The position numbers and the translations under genes are program-made. The notes beneath the pieces were generated by a model, which was given only the letters and a program-made list of their open reading frames with translations, searched no databases and was not told where the DNA came from. A stretch of DNA of 64,000 nucleotides from Stagonosporopsis chrysanthemi (Eukaryota > Ascomycota > Dothideomycetes > Pleosporales > Didymellaceae), in contig JAFISE010000119.1 of assembly GCA_022560025.1 (NCBI GenBank), positions 1 to 64,000 of the forward strand, read 5' to 3'. Below, piece by piece: positions 42,752 through 54,722 of the stretch. Each line of letters starts with the position of its first letter. Positions within the stretch are counted from its first letter, which is position 1.

Positions 42752-44724
42752 TCATCCTAGCATCTCCCCCCAATCAGGCGTGACTACAAACTTGCCCTTC
42801 ACGCGCCCAAAGGAAACAGCCTCGCCCGCGTCCTCGGGTACCACGCGGTCCTTCTCAGGCACGACGTGGATGCTGACGACTTCCTGCAGGAAACTTGCCT
42901 TGTTGCCGGGTGCAAGCTCGTAGCTTGTGCCTCCCCAGTCCAATGTTGTGCGCCCCGACTGTCGGACCCGCAGCTTGCCCACCAAGCCACTTGCGAAGCG
43001 CGGGCCTTGCGTGGGTTTGGCTGCGGCATCAGAGAAGCCTTCTTCGACCTTGACCTTGACTGCTTCTTTCTTAATGAGCGGTGCTGGTGCTGACGTCTCG
43101 GCGACGTCGGAGGCCTCTTTTTTGACGCCAGGCTCGAGCAATTCGGGCATGAGAGGCGGGATTTGGAACAGATAGACGTTGTTATCTCGTACAGTGGGTT
43201 TTGGTGGTGCAGCTGCGCCGTCCGCCATGGCTGTGTCGCCTGATGTATCGGCAGCAGGTGCGTCTTCTGGGCCCAGCTCTGCACGGATGTGTTTGCGATT
43301 CTCGAGAAAGCGTGACCATTCTGCTCGGTCTTCGTCTGTTTGAAGCACGGGCTCCACTACGCTTCTTGAGCGACCTTTGCCCTTTCGTTCGAGGGTGGGC
43401 GATTGTGGCTCTTCCTTCTGCGGGGGTTCTGTCTGGTCGGCATCCAGGCCTACTTGTTCTGCATCGGGCATCTGCTCATCGTCGCTGGCGTGCTCGGCTT
43501 TGACTTGAACGTCTAAATCGTCCGCATCTTGCCATACGCCTTTGAAGGGCTTGCGCACGCCTGTAATTTCCAAATCGCTTGCCTTGCCCTTTCCCTTGCG
43601 CGATGCCTGCCCTGATCGTGCTCCACCTGACCTGCCACTGGTCGTCCCTGTGGCCTCTGCTGTGTCTTTTGGTGCAGTCTCAGCGCTAGCTTCTGTGTTC
43701 AGCGCTAATGTCTTCTCTTGGTGTTCTTTCCGTGTGATTCGAATCGGCAGCGCTGATCTCGAAGGCCGCTCGTGACCATCGTCTCCTTCCTCATCGTCGG
43801 AGATCTCGATCAAATCGATGTCTCGCCGAGGGAACTCTTGGTCCTCCTCGTCCTCAGAAGATTCCACAACTCCACCATCCTCTCTTTTGATCCCTGAGCT
43901 GCCGCCTCCACCGCCACCTCCTCCGCTGCCACCAAGGCCTCCTGATCTGCTCGATCCGCCCTCGTCACCCTCGTTCTTAACGCGCACCGCTCGTGATCCC
44001 GATCCAGCTCCGAATCCAGAGAAGTTACGATTGTTTACTTTGCGATCTGCCGTGTTTATTAGTGTGGACCAATGTAAAGCCCGTGATGCTGCCTACCTTC
44101 TTTTGAGCTGCCAAGCGAGAAGGGTCCGCTCATAGCACCACTGTAGCCGCCACGACCTCTCGTAGACCTGCTAGCCGCCTTTGCCGCTTCCTTCTCTTTC
44201 CTTCTAGCCTGATAAGCAGCTTCCTTCTCCTGGTCTCGATTCCTAATCTTCTCCCTCTCTAGCTGTTCTTTCTCAAGCGCTGCTCTGTCCTCCTTGCTTC
44301 GGCGACCAGTAAACATAGGCTTGGGCATCGTCTTCTTGCCTGCCTTAACGGTGCCGCGTTTCACAGAAGGTGACGCAGATCTGGAAGACGGCTCTGCGCT
44401 CTTCAGACCACCAAGGCGCTGAACGGGAGGACGAGTCGTGGCTTCGGCGCCATCTTGTGGTGTCGCGGCCGCAGAGGATGTGTCGTTCGGCGTCGAGTCG
44501 TCACCCGCAGGTGTTGGTGGCTTTGCATCGACATCGCCTTCTTCCTTGGGCGGAATTGCCTCTGGAGGCTCAGTTTCTGTAAGCGTGTCGGCGGGCGCAT
44601 CGAACGTCGGCGGGGTCGTAGTCTCTACGGCTTCGTTAGGGCTCCCGGCAGCTCGCCCTGCCGCTCCACCTCCCCTTCCCTCCGTACGCGCACGTATGCT
44701 TGCTTTTCCTCGCTTTGGTGGCAT
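42752..44724 (-). CDS. RNA polymerase III subunit RPC4 (C53), 640 aa
   Basis: Two exons, 44724-44097 and 44046-42752, with a 50-nt intron (branch CACTAAT). RPC4 heterodimerises with C37 in Pol III and acts in termination and reinitiation. The signature is at the C-terminus: VYLFQIPPLMPEL, then FASGLVGKLRVRQSGRTTLD, WGGTSYELAPG, FLQEVVSIHV and FGRVKGKFVVTPDW. The middle is disordered, with acidic, Lys/Glu and Gly-rich runs (a stretch of nine consecutive Gly around 43900-43925) and several IKKE/VKVKVE segments that look like SUMO-consensus sites (inference). The N-terminal part MPPKRGKASIRARTEGRGGG and a long charged helix (about residues 150-195) are typical. The ATG at 44724 is preferred to an upstream one at 44919 because MPPKRGK is the usual family start. 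Confidence 0.92.
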
Positions 44725-45261
44725 TGTGTACTGAGGCGCAGTTGTCCCGACTGGAGAGGTGACTCGGTAACTTCGCAACCTAATTTTTGGTAATATCTTA
44801 TCGATAACGACTTCGCGCGGTTTCACTGCAAGCTCCAACACGACGTCACATGAGCTACATGTCTCGCGAAAGATTCGAAAAATCACGGCTGTGGGAAAAC
44901 TAATCTCTCGAAACTGCATCTCATTTTTGATTCGTCATCCACCATGTATGGGTGAGAGCCTTTAGCTCAGGTCCTCATCCAACGCGAACAATTACAATAT
45001 CTCTTGACCCACAAACTATTCTTGATCAAGCAGCAGTGTTAACAAAGATGGTATGCCAATAAGTAAACGTCATGCTCCTCCCATGCGCGCTAGAAATGTT
45101 GGAAATAGTCTGCTCCCGGAACGCCAGCCGTGAAAACATCTTCCATGAACATGCTGTATCGAGTGGCGTCCAGCACGAACGCAGCCGCAAAACAAAACAA
45201 TAAGGTTAAGAGGAGACAAAGTTAGAATCAACGAAGCCGGGTATAGACGCCGTTAGCGGGT
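44725..45261. other. intergenic: RPC4 promoter and VAC8 3' UTR
   Basis: Both flanking genes are on the minus strand. No further gene or repeat seen. Confidence 0.5.
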
Positions 45262-47273
45262 TCAACCCTCGACAAGCGCCTTGGGGTTGTTGCCCAGAAG
45301 CTCAAGGCATCTGCGGGCGAGCGTGACAACCTCGCCCTCGCCGTCCTCGTTGTCTTCGTCGTCGGACTCGATATTACGCTCGGATATCTCTGTGACCATA
45401 TGGATGATCTCATCCGACTTGGAGATGCGCTCTGAAAGTCGAGCATCCTCAGACTCAAGGAGCTGCAACAACGTCCAGATGGCGATATGCTGGAATGTGG
45501 GGTCGCCACTGGCCAGGAAGCGACGGAGGTAGCCGTGAATGCCACCGGCAGGTTCGGTCCAGTTCTGAATGAAAATTGTGTAGTCGCCGACTGTGGACAT
45601 TAGCTTGGATCGTGAAGCAGCTCAAAAATCACTTACCCTTTGAAGACAGGTTGCCCAAAGCAGCAGCGCTGTTGCCCTGGACTTCAATACTGTCCGATTC
45701 TGTGAGTGGGATAAGAACGTCGAAAACACCAAGGTTGAGCAAATGAGGCTTCAGCTCTTCACTGAGTGCGAGGACGGCGATTGCTGCTGTCATCTCAGAC
45801 TGCACAGGCAATCGCACATTCAAGACCAGCTGCTTGCATTTCTGCACAGCACCTGCCTCCAACACCAACTGCTTGTTCTTGTCTGAGCTTGCAGCAAGAT
45901 TGCGAAGAGTCGAGATGGCATGGCATTGGATCTCGTCGTTCTCAGTAGAGCCGAGAAGGTCGACCAAGGGACGAAGGAACCCGGCTTCGATGATTGGCGA
46001 TTCGTTCGCGGGGTGAATGGAAATGTTTCGTATACATGCAACGGCGGAGAGGATAAGAGGGAGGTACGACGATTGCAGAAGACGGAGGAGGGACGGCAGA
46101 CCACGAGCGCGGACAATGTCGAGCTGATAGCGCTCATCTGACGCCAAGTTACGCAAGGCAAGCGCGGCCTGACATTGTACCTTGGGCGACGAAGACTCCA
46201 TCAAGTGGACCAGCGACTGTACGAGACGGCCCTCGGTCTGGGCGAGCTTCGCGCGGTTGCTGGCGTCAACGGCGATATTGCTGAGCGCTGTTGTGCAGTA
46301 GTACTGGACATCAACGTCTGTGGAGGAGAGGAGCTGAACAAGCACAGGAATTGCGCCGGCGTTGACGAGCTGTTGGCGGTTGTCATCTGGTGAAGAACGA
46401 TCAGCATCTGCCCCTCTACACAACAATACATTGAAAACATACCTGAATGTGTCATGTTCAGTAACGCGCCGGTGGCGTTCCTTTGCACGCGCATGTCCCT
46501 GGACTTGGCCAGACGCGTGAGGGGCTGCAGGGCTCCCGAGCGTGCGATCTTGGCCTTGTTGTCCTCGTGCGTCGCCAGGTTGGTGATGCACCCGACAGCA
46601 TTGCATTGGACCTCGACATTGGGAGAGTTCATCTGCTTGATGAGGGGCGCAAGTCCGCCCAATGCGACAATGGCAACCTTGTTTTCGGCTACGCGGCGTT
46701 AGTGGTGGGTGGTGGGTATGGTGAGCGGTGACGTACTATTCACCGCCAGGTTACCAAGGGCGGCGCTGGCAGCGCGCTGGACCTCGAGGTCGGGGTTCTG
46801 GAGTAGGAAGAGGATGGGTTCCAGCGTGTCGCGGTCGACTTCGCGGACATCTGGGTGCAGGCGTGGTCAGCGGTGCAAGACAGGCGTGACGTGCAGGGCC
46901 AAGTACCTCGTTCTGTAATCTCGGCAAAGGTCAAGCTTGCCGACCTCTGCAAATCGATGTTGTCTGAATATACTAGCGTTGATAATGCGCGGAGGGGCTC
47001 GCCGGAGAAGAAGTCGGTCTCAGCGCGCTGGGTGCGGTCAGTATGCGGGCGTGCAGCGCAGAGGCGGCGGGGAGAGAGGTACATTTTCAAGGAAGCCTAA
47101 GAGATCGGCGACAGCTTCACGCTCGCTATCGGCCAGCACAGGGTCATAGATGCTGTCCTTGGAGCGTCCTGCGTGCAGTCAGATTAGTCGTGCGGGACGA
47201 TGGACGGCGGGTGGTTGGGATGCATACCGCCGCAGCACGAGGCGCACAGCCTGGAGAAGAACTGGGACACCAT
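45262..47273 (-). CDS. VAC8: vacuolar armadillo-repeat protein VAC8, 563 aa
   Basis: Seven exons: 47273-47228, 47168-47083, 47027-46907, 46850-46737, 46688-46443, 46386-45637 and 45590-45262. All junctions are GT/AG and in phase, and six introns of 46-59 nt match the intron-rich 5' layout common for this gene. The joined protein follows Vac8 end to end: DPVLADSEREAVADLL, ETDFFSGEPLRALSTLV, DVREVDRDTLEPILFLLQ, then about eleven armadillo repeats (NVEVQCNAVGCITNLATHE, MRVQRNATGALLNMTHSD, VQYYCTTALSNIAVDASN and others), ending EGEVVTLARRCLELLG. Vac8 sits on the vacuole membrane and acts in inheritance, fusion, nucleus-vacuole contact and selective autophagy. The N-terminus reads MVSQFFSRLCASCCGG: the Cys residues for palmitoylation are there, but Gly2 needed for N-myristoylation is not. 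Confidence 0.95.
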
Positions 47274-48772
47274 GATGCCGTGCCGCTCGAGGTTCAAGGG
47301 CCCAAGAGGGCTGCCCGCGGGGTGGAGAGGGGGCGACGGTGGGCGGCGACGGGAATCGCAGGCCAGGCAGACAGGAGACGCGCAGCTCAGGGGCGCGCTG
47401 CGACGTGCGATGGACGGGCTCGCGGCGGTGATGTGGTGGTGAACGCGGGCGCCCAGAGTGATGTGTCGGTCGCCCGTGTTGGACTGGGGCTGTCAAGCAA
47501 GCACACGGCAGCGCTCCACTGGCGCACGGCCTGTTAGGCGCGCTGGGAAAGCTCCTCCGAGATTCGTTGGATTATCACATGGAAAAAAGCGGGTGCGCTG
47601 CGAGGCTTGGGCGCGCGGCGGGTAACAAAGGCGGAAGGGAAGGGAAGGGTCTGAGCTAGCACAGAGGTCGAAGTCGAAGGGGGCAAACAACGGCTGCGAG
47701 GACGTTGGATGTGTGTTTGTATGTATGTGTGCGTGCGTGCGCAGACAGGGCGTTTGGCTGCCCTTGGAGGCTGCGTCCTCGTGCACACCTCTGGCATGGA
47801 CTCTGGCTGCCCGGAAGCACACGGCGGTGCCAACAGCATCATGCGGCGCCTCTATTGAGTCTGCTCCCGACTGCTGTGCGAGTGTGGCTTCGAGCAGTGG
47901 TGGTCTTTGTTTCGTCGCCCTCGTCCCGCACATAGTGCACGCCAGTCGCCAGCGCCCTGCATGAACTGCTTGTCGACTAGGTAGATGGCCGACCCCACGC
48001 TGACTGTTGACATGACCTGCTCAGTACTTTGCACCACTGCGCGCCGCAGACGGGCGCACAGGGCGGAGCCATCATGCCAGAGCCTCACCACCGCCCGGCC
48101 TGGGTCAACCGTTGCGCGGGGGCGATGCTGCTGCACCTTGGCTCCATGACTCCTCCAGACCACGCTCACAACACCATGGCCGCCGGCGCCCTCGCCGTGC
48201 ACCGTGGGTACGTCAACTCGCCGTGTGCTCCCCAAGGCTGCCCCAGCGCTGCGCCCAGTCATGGTGCGCACACGCAGCAGCTTACCCCAGACGCTCGTCC
48301 CATTTGCCAGAGCTTTGGCGATCTTGTGTGACGCTATGCTGCTCGGCAGCCATCCCCTCTCCGGTGTACGCCGAAGCGGACTGTGCGTGGGGTGCGTGAT
48401 GGTGGAGTGAAAGTTTAAGACGGTCGCCTGCCCCCAGACGGCCGTCATTGCCAGTGTTTGCTTGACTACCTACGCGCCCAATTGCCTGCGCTTCAACATA
48501 ATCGCCTCGCCGCGCGACCCCCAGCCATCCATCGGCCGCAATCCCCCGCAGGCATACCGCGTCCGTCGTGGCTGCTCGGCGCAAATTCCACGCTAGCTCG
48601 CTCCCACAAGCAGGCATCCGTTGCTCCTGGACACATTCATATTGACAATCACTTCACACGCCCTCCGTGTTCTCCCGTCACTGTCCATCGGCGCGACCCC
48701 ACGGCCTGAATATTAATAAAACAGGCGTCGCAGCTGTTTCGAGGTTTGCATCCACCACAGTGCACCGATTTA
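47274..48772. other. 1.5-kb divergent promoter region (VAC8 / kinase)
   Basis: Shared upstream region of two divergently transcribed genes. GC-rich, with an alternating purine-pyrimidine tract (TGTGTG/TGCGTGCG) at about 47707-47742 that could adopt unusual DNA structure. Long frames on both strands (for example 47852-48448 minus) overlap each other and carry no domain. No gene called. Confidence 0.5.
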
Positions 48773-50662
48773 ATGGCCCCGCAGCCATCCTCACACATTT
48801 TCCAGAAGCTCAAGCTCGATACCTCGGCGCCCCACAAGCGGGTTGCATCGACTTTTGATTCGATCCCGCGCGCCGACTCGGCGCAGAATGGCTATGCGCA
48901 GTCGCAAGACGATCTCGACCATGTCGAGGGCCACAAGATCACCGATGGCCCGTTCAAGACTCGCCATCATAACGGCTCTCACGGTCACATAGGCACCTAC
49001 GATGGCGGCGTGGGCATGTCGCTGGGGCGCACCCTCAGCAACGAAAAGACCATGGAGGAGTTGTTCCGGCGGCGGAAGACGTCTATCAGCTTCGACAATG
49101 AGGTGCAGCTCGACACTGGCGATCGCGTTGGTCTGGAGGTCCCCATACCAAAGCCCAAACCGCGACAGTCTTCATCTTACACGCCTGAAGATGGCAGCTA
49201 CTCCGAGGGCGAGTACCTCGAGATGCCCTTCAACTCTCGCCGAGTACTCGCGCGTCAGACGAGTAACAGCCAGGGACGCTATCCGCTGCTCCAGTCCACC
49301 GTAGACGATCTGGTCAACGATCCTGAGTACACCGATCAAGTCGCATCCCTCACCTCTGAAGCCACCGCCTCGCCCATCGAGGAAGCGCGCACGCCCCTCG
49401 AGACACCCACTGAGTACATGCTTTCGCCGCTTCCTGCCACCAGCTCACCATTGGAATTTCCCCTCTTTTCGCCCATGAGCCGCGGACCGACCAGGAACAG
49501 GAGCTTTAGGACCGAGATTAGCGAAGATGGCAGTCTGAGACGAGCTAGCCGGCGATCCTCTAACCGTTCTGGCCGCTCTTTGTCGTCCATGTCCCCAGCC
49601 GCTTCGTTTCTTGCGCGCTACAAGGCGTCAGAGGCACCATTGAGAGAACCGCAGCCAGACGACGAGGGCCAGGGCCTTGGCTACGACAACGAGTACATCA
49701 TCGGCAAGCAGATTGGCTATGGTGGATTCAGTATTGTCAAGGAGGTGACGAGCATGGAGAATGGCAAGCCGGTCGTTGACGCCGTCAAGATTGTGCGGAA
49801 GCAGCAGAGCAACAAGTCCGAGTTCGAGAATGAAGCGCTTCAGAGCCAGTTCGACCACGAGGTGGAAATGTGGCGCTTCCTACGACACCCATACATTCTT
49901 CCCCTCATCAAAGTCTACACCACCGACTACGCCACTTTTTGCATTACAAAACTGAACAAAGGCGGGACATTATTCGATATGATTCGGGACATACGGCGCA
50001 AGCAGAAGGCCGGACTATCAAAGGGGCTGGTGAAGCGCTACGCATATCAATTGGTCTCAGCGCTACGATATCTACACAACGACGTTTGCGTTGTTCACCG
50101 CGACGTTAAGCTCGAGAACTGCCTTCTTGATATGAGTGCACCCAATGCTGCAGTCGAGGGCGGTGATGTACTGCTTTGCGACTTCGGCATGGCAGATTTC
50201 ATAGTCCGAGATGACCGCGAAGGGCCTGATCCACATTCAAATGGACACAACCAGAACATCGGTCCTGCCGATACTAGCACGTCGGTCCAGGGCAGTCTGC
50301 AATATGCAGCACCTGAGCTGTTCAGCTCTACTGGTGCGGCGTTGTTCTCGCCCGCAGCAGACATCTGGGCGTTTGGTGTCGTGCTTTATGCATTGCTCAC
50401 ATCCACTTTACCTTTCAACGAAGGTCTGGACGCGAAGACAACCACAAAGATCCTGAAAGGCGAATGGGACCAGGAGGCCGTGCGTTCTGCAGAAGCGTTG
50501 CGGGACGGAGGCGTAGAAGAGGCGCTTGCGCTGCTGAAGGGCTGTCTCGAGATGGATGTCGAGCAACGCTGGACGATTTCCGACGTTCTCGAATGCGCCT
50601 TTTTCAGCGACTGCGCAAAGAAGTACGAGGACGTGTCACGCTCGTGGACACCCAAGGATTAA
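48773..50662 (+). CDS. serine/threonine protein kinase with long disordered N-terminus, 629 aa
   Basis: A single exon; the first ATG is 48773. The first about 300 residues are low-complexity and Ser/Pro-rich (RRRKTSISFDNEVQ, SRRVLARQTS, RRASRRSSNRSGRSLSS), with many candidate phosphosites. The kinase domain fills the rest and is complete: Gly loop IGYGGFSIV (about residue 314), VDAVKI Lys, catalytic HRDVKLEN (about 442), DFGMA (about 469), AAPELFSS and DIWAFGVVLYALL. The insert between DFG and APE is long. It is an active-looking fungal kinase; I cannot place it in a named subfamily with confidence. Similarity of layout to nutrient/stress-linked yeast kinases (HAL/NPR/PRR type) is only an impression. 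Divergent from VAC8 with a 1.5-kb shared upstream region. Confidence 0.9.
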   Translation: MAPQPSSHIFQKLKLDTSAPHKRVASTFDSIPRADSAQNGYAQSQDDLDHVEGHKITDGPFKTRHHNGSHGHIGTYDGGVGMSLGRTLSNEKTMEELFRRRKTSISFDNEVQLDTGDRVGLEVPIPKPKPRQSSSYTPEDGSYSEGEYLEMPFNSRRVLARQTSNSQGRYPLLQSTVDDLVNDPEYTDQVASLTSEATASPIEEARTPLETPTEYMLSPLPATSSPLEFPLFSPMSRGPTRNRSFRTEISEDGSLRRASRRSSNRSGRSLSSMSPAASFLARYKASEAPLREPQPDDEGQGLGYDNEYIIGKQIGYGGFSIVKEVTSMENGKPVVDAVKIVRKQQSNKSEFENEALQSQFDHEVEMWRFLRHPYILPLIKVYTTDYATFCITKLNKGGTLFDMIRDIRRKQKAGLSKGLVKRYAYQLVSALRYLHNDVCVVHRDVKLENCLLDMSAPNAAVEGGDVLLCDFGMADFIVRDDREGPDPHSNGHNQNIGPADTSTSVQGSLQYAAPELFSSTGAALFSPAADIWAFGVVLYALLTSTLPFNEGLDAKTTTKILKGEWDQEAVRSAEALRDGGVEEALALLKGCLEMDVEQRWTISDVLECAFFSDCAKKYEDVSRSWTPKD

Positions 50663-51758
50663 TTTGTGGACACCTCTCATGTGAAAATGATTGCATGCAC
50701 TTGCATAGACGACGATGTTGGATACGATACCCCTCTCCTTTTCTTTCCGCTTGGCATAGCATTTCTCCGGTCGGCAGAGTTGTTTCTTTTTATGGATACC
50801 CTTCTTCATCCCACTCAGTCATTGCGCGTTAGTCTCTGGGGGCGTTTGATTTTAGTTCGTTTTACCTTCTGAGGTACGCATGAACACGTGTGGTTGGTTG
50901 TTTTGCATTAGGGCACAGCGAATAGCTACGAGCTTGTGAGACAACACCTCAATGCATACGTCATACACAACCTTATCACATCCTTTACTCTTTTCATCGT
51001 TCATTCAAACGTTGTCTTCTTCGTTACGTGTCTACTGCTAAAATGCTGCCGTTTCATGGGCTGCAGACAGTTGTTCCCAGCCTCGTGGTGCCCCCGCATC
51101 TGCTTCTTCTCTCACTCCACTCTCGATCTCGCTGGAACTCTGCATCTCGGCGACACCTCGATGGCTCGACACACTTCACACTTCATAGTAGGCAGCCACA
51201 AACAGCTCATCTCTGATACAGTCTGTCCTCCGTGCCAGGTCGCAAGTCGTCCACGCAAGGTACCGCAGCTATAGCACCGAGAAGGACAGGTAAGGCACGC
51301 GCTGTCGCAGTAGCTGGAGTTAGTGTCTACGCAGCCATCGACACGGCTTCCAGCAAAGCCTACATGTCACCGGTCATCTTCATTTTCCTAGGCGAGCATT
51401 ACCGGCAGTGCTTGCAGCTGACACTCGCATGCTGTTGGCAACAGTCATCTCGTCCGCTTCTTGACTGGAGGTGATGATCTGTCTTTATGCAAGATGCCCA
51501 CGCCATGTGCCACATCTTCAAGCTCCTGCACGTTGTGGTTGCGGCTGCGACTCAGCACCTTCCTAAGTCAGGTCTGCAAACAAACAAAGCAAACGCTAGG
51601 AGCTGGTCACCGAGCCAACACCGCCAGCGCTTTCGACCCGTCTTTTCTGGCAGTTCTACGACATGACATTATATCGATTACTCAAAAGGTAGAGACGCCT
51701 CCGTCGACCATCCGCTCTGATTCCACAATCAGGGCTCATAGCCGTCGTATTCATAACA
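50663..51758. other. intergenic, promoter of the GtaA-like gene
   Basis: Kinase 3' UTR and the promoter of the secreted GtaA-like protein. Short pyrimidine-rich ORFs only; no gene supported. Confidence 0.45.
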
Positions 51759-53973
51759 ATGTTCACCCTATTCATAATTGCCTTCAGCTATCTGCTCTCT
51801 GTTACAACTCAAGAGTCAATTTTTATCCCTGCACGTCCACCTTCTTACCCCCTAGCCGTGAAGAGCCCGTACCTGAGCGCCTGGCTCCCAGCAGGCAGCG
51901 ACGGAGGCAATGGCGGATACCTGCCCGGCCAATGGCCACAATTCTACACGTCGGTATCCCGAGCCTCTACGAAGAACTCTCATTAAACGCAAGTAGGGGA
52001 CAGACACTTGGCTGGACAGGCCTAGTTCGCGTTGACAACGTGACCTTCACGTGGATGGGCGCGCCAAAAGACATTCCAGTCGCCACCCAAACAGCAGCAG
52101 AATATACCGCCACTAGCAGCATTTTTGCGATCGATGTCGGCGGTAAAGTAGCCCTGAAAGTGACATTCTTGTCGCCGCTCACGCCCACGGATCGAAAGCG
52201 CCAATCTTTGGTGTCCTCTTATCTGAACATCGAGGTCGTGTCGGTCGATGGACAGGAGCATGACGTGCAGATATACACTGATATTAGTGCTGGTGCGTCT
52301 GAATTCCCTCCCAATCGTAAGGAAATGTAAGCATTGACACACGTAATAGAGTGGATCTCTGGTGACCTCTCTGCCCATGCGACCTGGGACTTTGGCTTGA
52401 CAAACGATGTGGTGTATCACAGGCTATCAAGGCGCGATCAGCAGATGTTCTCTGAGGTCAAGGACAGAGCGGAGTGGGGAAATTTTGTAAGTCTCTCAGA
52501 CTCTCTCGACCTGAGCCTATGCTAAACCCTTCCCAGTACTACGCTACTGATGCTCGGAATGGCGTTACTTACCAGTCAGGTGTTGACAGCGACGTACGCG
52601 GTACTTTTGTGACTGAAGGACGGTTGGCGAGCTCGAACGACACCAACTATCGTGCTATCAACGACCACTGGCCGGTCTTTGGATACGGGATAGAGCTTGG
52701 AAGAGTTGGGTCATCGGTTACATCTGATCTGTTCTCGTTGGGTTTGTACCAAGATGAGGCGATCCAGTTCGTAGGCGCCAATGGATTGACTGTGCTCCCA
52801 TCTCTGTGGAACAGCTACTTTGCGGACAAATTCGAGGCTCTGGTCTTCTTCCACCAGAGCTACGAAGAATACAGCAGGCTGTCTTCTGAGTTGGACAACC
52901 AAATCTTAGAAGATTCCATCGCAGCTGGTGGAGAGGACTATGCGGTGTTGACGACACTGGCTGCGCGCCAGGCTTTTGCAGCGACTCAGCTTGTCGGCAC
53001 CGCAGAAAAGCACTACCTGTTTTTGAAAGAGATATCATCAAATGGAAACACCCAGACAGTCGACGTCATCTATCCTTCATCGCCTATCTTTCTCTACACC
53101 GACCCAGAGCTGATCAAATTACTCCTGGACCCCCACTTCGAAAATCAAGAAAATGGACTATACCCCAATTCATGGGCCATACATGATCTTGGAACGCACT
53201 ACCCAAACGCCACTGGCCATCCAGATGGCAACGACGAGTCAATGCCACTCGAAGAATGTGGTAACAACATCATCACGGTGCTCGCCTACGTCCAGCGCAC
53301 CGGCAACACCGACTATATCGCAGAGCACTACCCCATCCTCAAGCAATGGGCGAGCTATCTTGTGGACTCCAGTCTCTACCCCGCAGAACAGCTCTCAACT
53401 GACGACTTCGCTGGTCACCTTGCAAACCAAACAAATCTCGCACTGAAAGGCATCATTGGTATTGAAGCAATGTCGCAGCTGGCCCTTCTCGTCGGTGAGA
53501 CTGTAGACGCTGAAACCTACACAACCATCGCACACGACTATATCTTGCAGTGGCAGACGCTAGCTCTCGATCTAAATACCTCACCACCCCACGCTATGCT
53601 CAACTATGCAAACGTATCGTCCTGGGGCTTACTGTACAATCTCTATGCCGACAGACTACTTAGTACACACCTCGTGCCACAGGAGGTGTACGACATGCAA
53701 TCAGCATTCTATCCTACGGTTAGAGAGGACTTCGGCGTTCCACTCGATACTAGGCATAGGTACCTGACGAAAGCGGACTGGGAGATCTTCAGCGCTGCAG
53801 TGGCGGGAGACGAAACAAAGAACATGTTCATCCAGGATTTGGCGAAGTGGGTCAACGAGACAAGGACGAGTAGACCATGGACGGATCTGTATCACGCGAG
53901 AGACGGGGGGTTCCCAGGCGTGGAGTTCAAGGCGCGACCAGTTGTTGGGGGTGTGTTTGCACTTTTAGTCTAG
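51759..53973 (+). CDS. secreted glutaminase GtaA-like protein, 686 aa
   Basis: Four exons: 51759-51949, 51997-52292, 52350-52486 and 52537-53973, with introns of 47-57 nt. The N-terminal signal peptide (MFTLFIIAFSYLLSVTTQ) indicates export. The protein carries the domain set of fungal GtaA (DUF5127, DUF4965, DUF1793 series): PLAVKSPYLSAWLP, PGQWPQFYTGQTLGWTGLVR (completed by splicing), DISAEWISGD, VFGYGIELG, TLAARQAFAATQLV, YPNSWAIHDLGTHYPNATG, EECGNNIITVLAY and LKGIIGIEAM. GtaA of Aspergillus is reported as an extracellular glutaminase, but many members of the family are untested, so the substrate is a family-based guess. Length agrees with the family. The gene converges on the two-TM gene with about 120 bp between stops. 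Confidence 0.92.
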
Positions 53974-54091
53974 AAAGAAATGTTACAAGGTAAGCAGAAC
54001 AGACGGTTGTTGAGTGGTAGAATCGTAGTATCGCCGCAATCTCGTTCATTTGACACGTTTACCGACCTCTTTGACCCCGCCCATCATCCTC

Positions 54092-54722
54092 TCACTTGCC
54101 CTCCCCTTCAAGCAACTCATCCACCTCCCCTTTCTCCTCCTTGCTCTTCCCCTTCCCCTTCCCTTCCCCCTTCTTATCCCCCTTCTTCCCCCCATCACCC
54201 TCCAACTCCTCCAGCGCCTTATTAGCATCCACATTCGCATCATACTCAACGTCCTCAACCCACTGCTCAAACAAGAACACGCGCCACCCCACATACGCCA
54301 CGATTACCAGCACCAGCGCAGAAGTAACCAGCATTTTGATCACGCCATAGAGTGAGATATGGGCGTAGTACCTCAGCCGCGGCGTAACGAGCTGCCGTCT
54401 CTCTTCCTGCGTACATCGACATGTCAGCTTTGCTGTCTCTCTCTCTCTCTCCCTCCTCCTTCTCCACCACAACACTGCAGAAAACAAAAACAAAAACAAA
54501 AACCTCAAGCAAAAAACATACCTCCAGGTCCGGATTCACCGAATACAATATCCCTACCAACACGGCCAGAATCGCGCCCAGCAGCACCACAGTCAGCACC
54601 TGGATCGCGGCCAGCAGAATCGAAATGTTCTTCGTCGTGCGCAGCACCTTGTAGCCCGCGGCGACCAGCGGCGTCACTTGGCTGAAGGCGGCGTTAATTT
54701 CGCGGGAGTAAGGGATGCCCAT
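54092..54722 (-). CDS. small protein with two transmembrane segments and an acidic/lysine-rich tail, 171 aa
   Basis: Two exons, 54722-54522 and 54406-54092, with a 115-nt intron, the longest in the window. The intron carries (GTTTTT) repeats and a (GA)n microsatellite on the coding strand. The protein starts MGIPYSREINAAFSQ and has two strongly hydrophobic helices (ISILLAAIQVLTVVLLGAIL and LVTSALVLVIVAYVGW), a short loop with EERRQLVTPRLRYY between them, and a C-terminal tail rich in Glu, Gly and Lys (GDKKGEGKGKGKSKEEKG). I know this only as a conserved fungal membrane protein without known function. MG at the start would allow N-myristoylation (inference). The tail suggests disorder. Confidence 0.8.

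Noticed and set aside
42270..42783. Long frames on opposite strands downstream of RPC4
   Set aside because: They are mutual shadows with no recognisable content and lie in the RPC4 3' region.
47852..48448. 198-codon minus-strand frame in the VAC8/kinase promoter
   Set aside because: No domain, and it is contradicted by equally long frames on the plus strand. GC-rich DNA lacks stops by chance.
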